From positions 124,001 through 188,000 of the forward strand of contig CALMZV010000027.1 in NCBI GenBank assembly GCA_937870755.1: a stretch of 64,000 nt of DNA. The letters run 5' to 3'. The translations under genes were made by a program, and so were the position numbers. This DNA comes from an uncultured Methylocystaceae bacterium (GTDB taxonomy: Bacteria > Pseudomonadota > Alphaproteobacteria > Rhizobiales > Beijerinckiaceae). Position 1 is the first letter of the stretch. Each line of letters begins with the position of its first letter. Below the pieces are notes generated by a model, which was not told the DNA's origin, did not search any database, and worked only from the letters and a program-made list of their open reading frames with translations. Positions 60,401 to 64,000 of the stretch are shown here, piece by piece.

Positions 60401-61984
60401 TCACCGAATGATGGTCCGGCTCTGTTCGCGCATGAACTGCGGCAGGTACCACGGCCCCAGACCGCCCTTCGTACCCGTGCCCGACCCCTTCCAGCCGCTG
60501 AACGTCTGAAAGCCCGGCCACGCGCCGGTCGTGGCGCCGCTCGGGCGGTTGGCGTAGAGCACGCCGGCCTCCGCCGATTCCAGAAACAGGTTCAGCTCGG
60601 TCTCGTCCTGCGCATAGACGCCGGCCGTAAGCCCGTAGCGCACCGCGTTGCCGCGCGCGATGGCCTCCTGTAGCGAAGAAAATCGGCGCACCGTGAGGAA
60701 CGGCAGGAACAATTCGTCGCGATGCAGGGCGTGATCGTCCGGCAGGTCTGCGACGATGGTCGGCTCGACATAGAATCCGTTGTCGAAGAAGGCGCCCGAT
60801 ATCTTTTCGCCGCCGATGATCTTGCCGCCGGCGGCGCGCGCCTGTTCGACGGACGTCCCGAACCGCCGTAGCGCCGCCTCGTTGATGACGGGCCCCATGA
60901 ACACCGGCCGTTCGGTCGGATCGCCGATCTTCAGCGCCCGCGTCGCCGCTGCGAGCCGTTCGAGAAACTCCCCGCGCACGGCGTCGTGCACGAACACGAC
61001 CGAACAGGCCGAACATTTTTGCCCCTGCAACCCGAACGCCGATCGCGATACGCCGGAGACAGCGCGCGCGAGATCGGCCGACTGCGTGACATAAGTCGGG
61101 TTCTTGCCGCCCATTTCCGCAAGCACCGGCCGCGCGAACGGTCCGCTCGCACCAAACCTGCGCAGAATTTCCATGCCGACGGCGTGCGAACCCGTGAACG
61201 CCACGCCATCCACGCCTCCGGCGTCCACAAGCGCACGGCCCGTCCCGGCGTCGCCGCACACCATGTTGAACACGCCGTCCGGTAGGCCGGCGTCGCGATA
61301 GCAATCGGCGAGCAGCCGGCCCGTCAACCCGGCCATCGGGCTCGGCTTGAAGACCACGCAGTTGCCGGCGAGCATCGCCGTGCTCGTCATGCCGGCCGCC
61401 AGCGCGACCGGAAAGTTGAAGGGCGCGATGACGGCGAACACGCCGTAGGGGCGAAACACATCGTGCGTTTCCTCGCTCGCCTGCGCGCGCTTGAGATCGC
61501 GCGCAAAGCCGTCGTGCGTCACCAGTTCGTTCGAATAGTAGCGGATGAGGTCGATCGCCTCCTCCACCTCGCCGAGCGCCTCCATGCGCGATTTGCCGAC
61601 TTCGAACAGGCAGGCGGCGGCGATGTCGAACTTGCGCTCCTCGAGAATGCTCGCGGCCTTCAGAAGCAGATCCGCGCGCCGCGACGGCGCCATACGGCCC
61701 CAGTCGGGCTGCGCCTTGCGCGCGGCGGCGACCGCGCGGGCGATATCGGCGGGGCCGGCCGCAAAGAACGTTCCAAGCGCGACCGTTCGATCTATGGGGC
61801 ACGGCGCGACATAGGTCGCGCCGTCGCTGACGTCGCGACCGTCGATGAGGTTCGCCCGCTCGCGCCCGAGCAGGTTTGTGCGCACGTTCGCGATGGCGCC
61901 GTCGAAATGCGCTTGAACGCGCGAGAAATCTTCGTTGATGTTGGAATAGGTGACGCGCGGCAGCGTCCGTGGATCGTCCGACAT
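60401..61984 (-). CDS. Aldehyde dehydrogenase, 1-pyrroline-5-carboxylate dehydrogenase-like
   Basis: This 527-aa protein has the aldehyde dehydrogenase fold with an N-terminal extension. The base E290 lies in LAEMGGKNPTYV, the nucleophile C324 in LQGQKCSACS, and the NAD loop is FTGSHAVG. The KCSA motif and length are like 1-pyrroline-5-carboxylate dehydrogenases, so a semialdehyde is a likely substrate. It lies 25 nt after the aminotransferase, suggesting it oxidises that enzyme's product. The exact substrate is unknown. Confidence 0.88.
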   Translation of the reverse strand: MSDDPRTLPRVTYSNINEDFSRVQAHFDGAIANVRTNLLGRERANLIDGRDVSDGATYVAPCPIDRTVALGTFFAAGPADIARAVAAARKAQPDWGRMAPSRRADLLLKAASILEERKFDIAAACLFEVGKSRMEALGEVEEAIDLIRYYSNELVTHDGFARDLKRAQASEETHDVFRPYGVFAVIAPFNFPVALAAGMTSTAMLAGNCVVFKPSPMAGLTGRLLADCYRDAGLPDGVFNMVCGDAGTGRALVDAGGVDGVAFTGSHAVGMEILRRFGASGPFARPVLAEMGGKNPTYVTQSADLARAVSGVSRSAFGLQGQKCSACSVVFVHDAVRGEFLERLAAATRALKIGDPTERPVFMGPVINEAALRRFGTSVEQARAAGGKIIGGEKISGAFFDNGFYVEPTIVADLPDDHALHRDELFLPFLTVRRFSSLQEAIARGNAVRYGLTAGVYAQDETELNLFLESAEAGVLYANRPSGATTGAWPGFQTFSGWKGSGTGTKGGLGPWYLPQFMREQSRTIIR

Positions 61985-62009
61985 GGTCTCTCCCGTTGGT
62001 GTTGCGGCG

Positions 62010-63341
62010 TTAGCGTTTCGCGCCGCCGAGCCTGGCGACGACGCCGATCGAATCGGATATCGCGGCCGCGATCGTGGAAATGTCGGCGTCCGACATCGGC
62101 GTCGACAGCGCCATCAATCCGTAGCCAGCTGCCAGAACGCCGCGATTGATGAGCGCATTGTTGAATGCGGCCTGGCGTGCGGCTTCCTCCTGGTTCATGT
62201 AGGCGGAGCGATAGTCGCGCACCAGACGGTCCGCGAAATGAATCTTGAGCAGCGAGCCGACGCCGACCGCCGATCCTGGCACGCGATGGCGGCGAAAGGC
62301 CTCGTTGATCTCCCCGCGCAGCCGCTCGCCCATGGCGTCGAGCCGCGCGAAGGCCGCCTCGTCGAGCAGATCCATCGCCGCCAGTCCCGCCCGCATCGTC
62401 ACCGGATTGGCCGAGAACGTGCCCCCGTGCGGCGCCGCCGGCTTGCCCTCGCTCGGGTCGAACACGGCCATGTGTTCCTTGCGCCCCGCGATCGCCCCGA
62501 CAGGAAACCCGCCGCCGATGATCTTGCCGAGCACGGTCAGGTCCGGCTCGACATTCCACAGCGCCTGCGCGCCGTGATAGCCGAGGCGAAAGGCGATAAC
62601 CTCGTCGAACACGAGCAGCGCGCCGATCTCGCTCGCGACCTCGCGCAACATCGCGATATAGGCGCGATCGGCCGGCACGAGACCGGCGCGGTTCGGCGCG
62701 GGATCGACCAGAATGCACGCGAGTTCGCGCGAATGCGCGCGCAGGATGCGCGCGGCCGCGTCGATATCGTTGAACGGAATGACGACGACATCCGCCATCA
62801 TGTTTGCGGGCGCGCCGCGCGTGTAAGCCACCCGCGCCGGCGCTTCCTCGCCCCACAAGTCGGGGGTGGGGTCGAGGCTCACCTCCGCGTAATCGTAGGC
62901 GCCGTGATAGGCGCCCTCGCACTTGGCGATTTTCGGGCGCCCTGTCACCGCGCGCGCGGCCTTCAACGCCATCATCACGGCTTCGGTGCCGGAATTGGCG
63001 AAACGGATGTGATCGATCGACGAGACCCGATGGGCGATGAGTTCGGCGAGATCGATCTCCGCCTCCGTCGGCAGGCCGAACGCCGTGCCGAGCGCGAGCT
63101 GGTCGCGCGCGGCGGCGATGAGCGCTGGATGCGCGTGGCCGTGGATGAGCGAGGCGAAATTGTTGATGCAATCGATGCGCGCGACGCCGTCCACATCGTG
63201 GACACGGCAGCCCTCGCCGCGCGCTGCATAGATCGGATAGGGCTTCATGAACACGGTCGTGCGGCTGTTTCCGCCGGGCATGACCGATTGCGCGCGCCGG
63301 AACAGCGCCTGCGATTTCGACTTCGGGTCCGGATAGACCAC
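62010..63341 (-). CDS. Class III pyridoxal-phosphate aminotransferase (GTG start)
   Basis: This 443-aa protein resembles glutamate-1-semialdehyde aminomutase and omega-transaminases. FDEVIAF provides D246 for the PLP nitrogen, LGKIIGGGFPVGAI the Schiff-base K273, and HGGTFSANPVT the phosphate-binding turn. It is unlikely to be HemL itself because it neighbours an aldehyde dehydrogenase and a CoA ligase rather than haem genes. The GTG start has AGGAGG 5 nt upstream and gives MVYPDPKSKSQALF; a longer frame was rejected. Confidence 0.88.
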   Translation of the reverse strand: MVYPDPKSKSQALFRRAQSVMPGGNSRTTVFMKPYPIYAARGEGCRVHDVDGVARIDCINNFASLIHGHAHPALIAAARDQLALGTAFGLPTEAEIDLAELIAHRVSSIDHIRFANSGTEAVMMALKAARAVTGRPKIAKCEGAYHGAYDYAEVSLDPTPDLWGEEAPARVAYTRGAPANMMADVVVIPFNDIDAAARILRAHSRELACILVDPAPNRAGLVPADRAYIAMLREVASEIGALLVFDEVIAFRLGYHGAQALWNVEPDLTVLGKIIGGGFPVGAIAGRKEHMAVFDPSEGKPAAPHGGTFSANPVTMRAGLAAMDLLDEAAFARLDAMGERLRGEINEAFRRHRVPGSAVGVGSLLKIHFADRLVRDYRSAYMNQEEAARQAAFNNALINRGVLAAGYGLMALSTPMSDADISTIAAAISDSIGVVARLGGAKR

Positions 63342-63433
63342 CGCTTCCTCCTCTGCGCCACGCGCCAATATCGCGCGCCGCCGGCTTCCGATCAAACCAT
63401 CAGCGGACTTGACCGGCCGGATCGAGGAACGCT

Positions 63434-64000
63434 CTACGACGGACCAAGCTCCGACAGGATTTTCTGCTTCAACTTGTATTTCTCGACCTTGTTCGTCGGC
63501 GTGACGGGCAGCGCGTCGATGAACCGGATGTATTTCGGAACCATGTATTTCGGCATGACGCGGCTGGCGTGGTCGCGCACCTCGTCCTCGCTCAGCCGCG
63601 CGCCTTCGACCGGCTGGACGAAGGCCACAATGTCGTCCTCCGATCCGACCGCCGCGGGAATTGGCAGCGCAGCCGTCGCCTGAACTTTCGGATGGCGCGA
63701 GATCAGCGCCTCCACCTCGAACGACGACACGTTCTCGCCGCGCACGCGGAAAAATCCACCCATGCGATCGATGAACCGATAGACGCCCGACCCGTCCGGC
63801 GCCTCCACGCAGGCGTCGCCCGTGTGGAACCAGAGGTTGCGGAAAGTCTTGAGCGTCGCCTCCGGCTTCTTGAAATATTCCTGGAGCAGCAGGCCGGGAA
63901 AACGCGGCCGTATGCCGAGCTGACCGACGACGCCGGGCGCGCATTTGTTGTCGTCCTCGTCGAGAATGGCGACCTCGAGCAGCGGCGACGCGCGCCCCAT
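63434..64000 (-). CDS. AMP-dependent acyl-CoA synthetase (C-terminal part, cut by window edge)
   Basis: The visible 188 residues are the C-terminal third of an adenylate-forming enzyme. The A8 hinge is WFHTGDACVEAPDG...FIDRMGGFFRVRGENVSSFEVEALI and the catalytic Lys lies in PVTPTNKVEKYKL. The enzyme would couple a carboxylic acid to CoA. CaiC-type ligases look similar. It is upstream of and on the same strand as the aminotransferase and aldehyde dehydrogenase, with a 92-nt gap. The N-terminus and substrate pocket lie right of the window. Confidence 0.87.
   Translation of the reverse strand: MGRASPLLEVAILDEDDNKCAPGVVGQLGIRPRFPGLLLQEYFKKPEATLKTFRNLWFHTGDACVEAPDGSGVYRFIDRMGGFFRVRGENVSSFEVEALISRHPKVQATAALPIPAAVGSEDDIVAFVQPVEGARLSEDEVRDHASRVMPKYMVPKYIRFIDALPVTPTNKVEKYKLKQKILSELGPS

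Noticed and set aside
60395-60420. Possible terminator between korB and the convergent aldehyde dehydrogenase
   Set aside because: GCCGGA/TCCGGC arms are only 6 bp with a mismatched inner part and no U-tract on either strand, and the arm overlaps the dehydrogenase stop.
62010-63341. Aminotransferase as glutamate-1-semialdehyde aminomutase (HemL)
   Set aside because: The fold is shared, but neighbours are a CoA ligase and a semialdehyde dehydrogenase, not haem genes, so a catabolic transaminase is more likely.
1-64000. CRISPR arrays, tRNA or rRNA genes and insertion sequences
   Set aside because: No spaced short repeats, clover-leaf candidates, rRNA-like tracts or transposase-like proteins were found; the only tandem repeat is the 29-bp array at 55608-55702, which has no spacers.

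Overview
The window is high-GC DNA from an alphaproteobacterium, most likely of the order Hyphomicrobiales (Rhizobiales). The evidence is a flagellar island carrying ftcR, flbT, flaF, motC and motE, markers of that order, in the ftcR-flgE-flgK-flgL-flaF-flbT-flgD-fliQ order I recall from Brucella. I cannot name the genus. Genes are packed tightly, often with 4-nt stop/start overlaps. I found no tRNA, rRNA, CRISPR array or insertion sequence.

Region 1 (1-12480) is a catabolic module that appears to be for an N-heteroaromatic acid. It has a MarR-type regulator (cut by the left edge), a molybdenum hydroxylase made of an FAD subunit and a fused [2Fe-2S]/molybdopterin subunit, two tandem AA_synth (PF06684) paralogues, a UPF0280 protein, a 6-hydroxynicotinate reductase-like protein, and an ABC importer whose two permeases are fused. 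The hydroxylase promoter and the reductase promoter share -35, 17-bp spacer, -10 and operator geometry, so one regulator probably controls both units. The usual later nicotinate-pathway enzymes are absent, so the substrate and the ring-opening step are open questions.

Region 2 (12465-44953) is a large flagellar island. Left half: a DUF1217 protein, then fliQ, flgD, flbT, flaF, flgL, flgK, flgE and ftcR; then a lytic transglycosylase, fliK, motC, motB, fliH and fliF; then one flagellin gene whose leader can fold to hide its ribosome-binding site. A 15-gene minus-strand run follows (motA to fliP), diverging from a plus-strand run (flgF, fliI, flhA, fliR and four small accessory genes). A PilZ protein closes the island.

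Region 3 (45011-55409) has an aldehyde dehydrogenase, a patatin-like protein and a sulfide-response locus. That locus comprises an RND pump with its fusion protein, a secreted protein, an AhpD-like protein, a rhodanese, a BigR/SqrR-like ArsR repressor with the Cys pair 66 residues apart, and, divergently, a DUF2892 membrane protein and sulfide:quinone oxidoreductase. A 28-bp palindrome lies between the two divergent units.

Region 4 (55410-64000) carries a three-subunit 2-oxoacid oxidoreductase (KorCAB-like, with its own NAD(P)H/flavin/Fe-S subunit) behind a leader with 29-bp tandem repeats. It then has, on the minus strand, an aldehyde dehydrogenase, a class III aminotransferase and the C-terminal end of an AMP-dependent acyl-CoA synthetase cut by the right edge.
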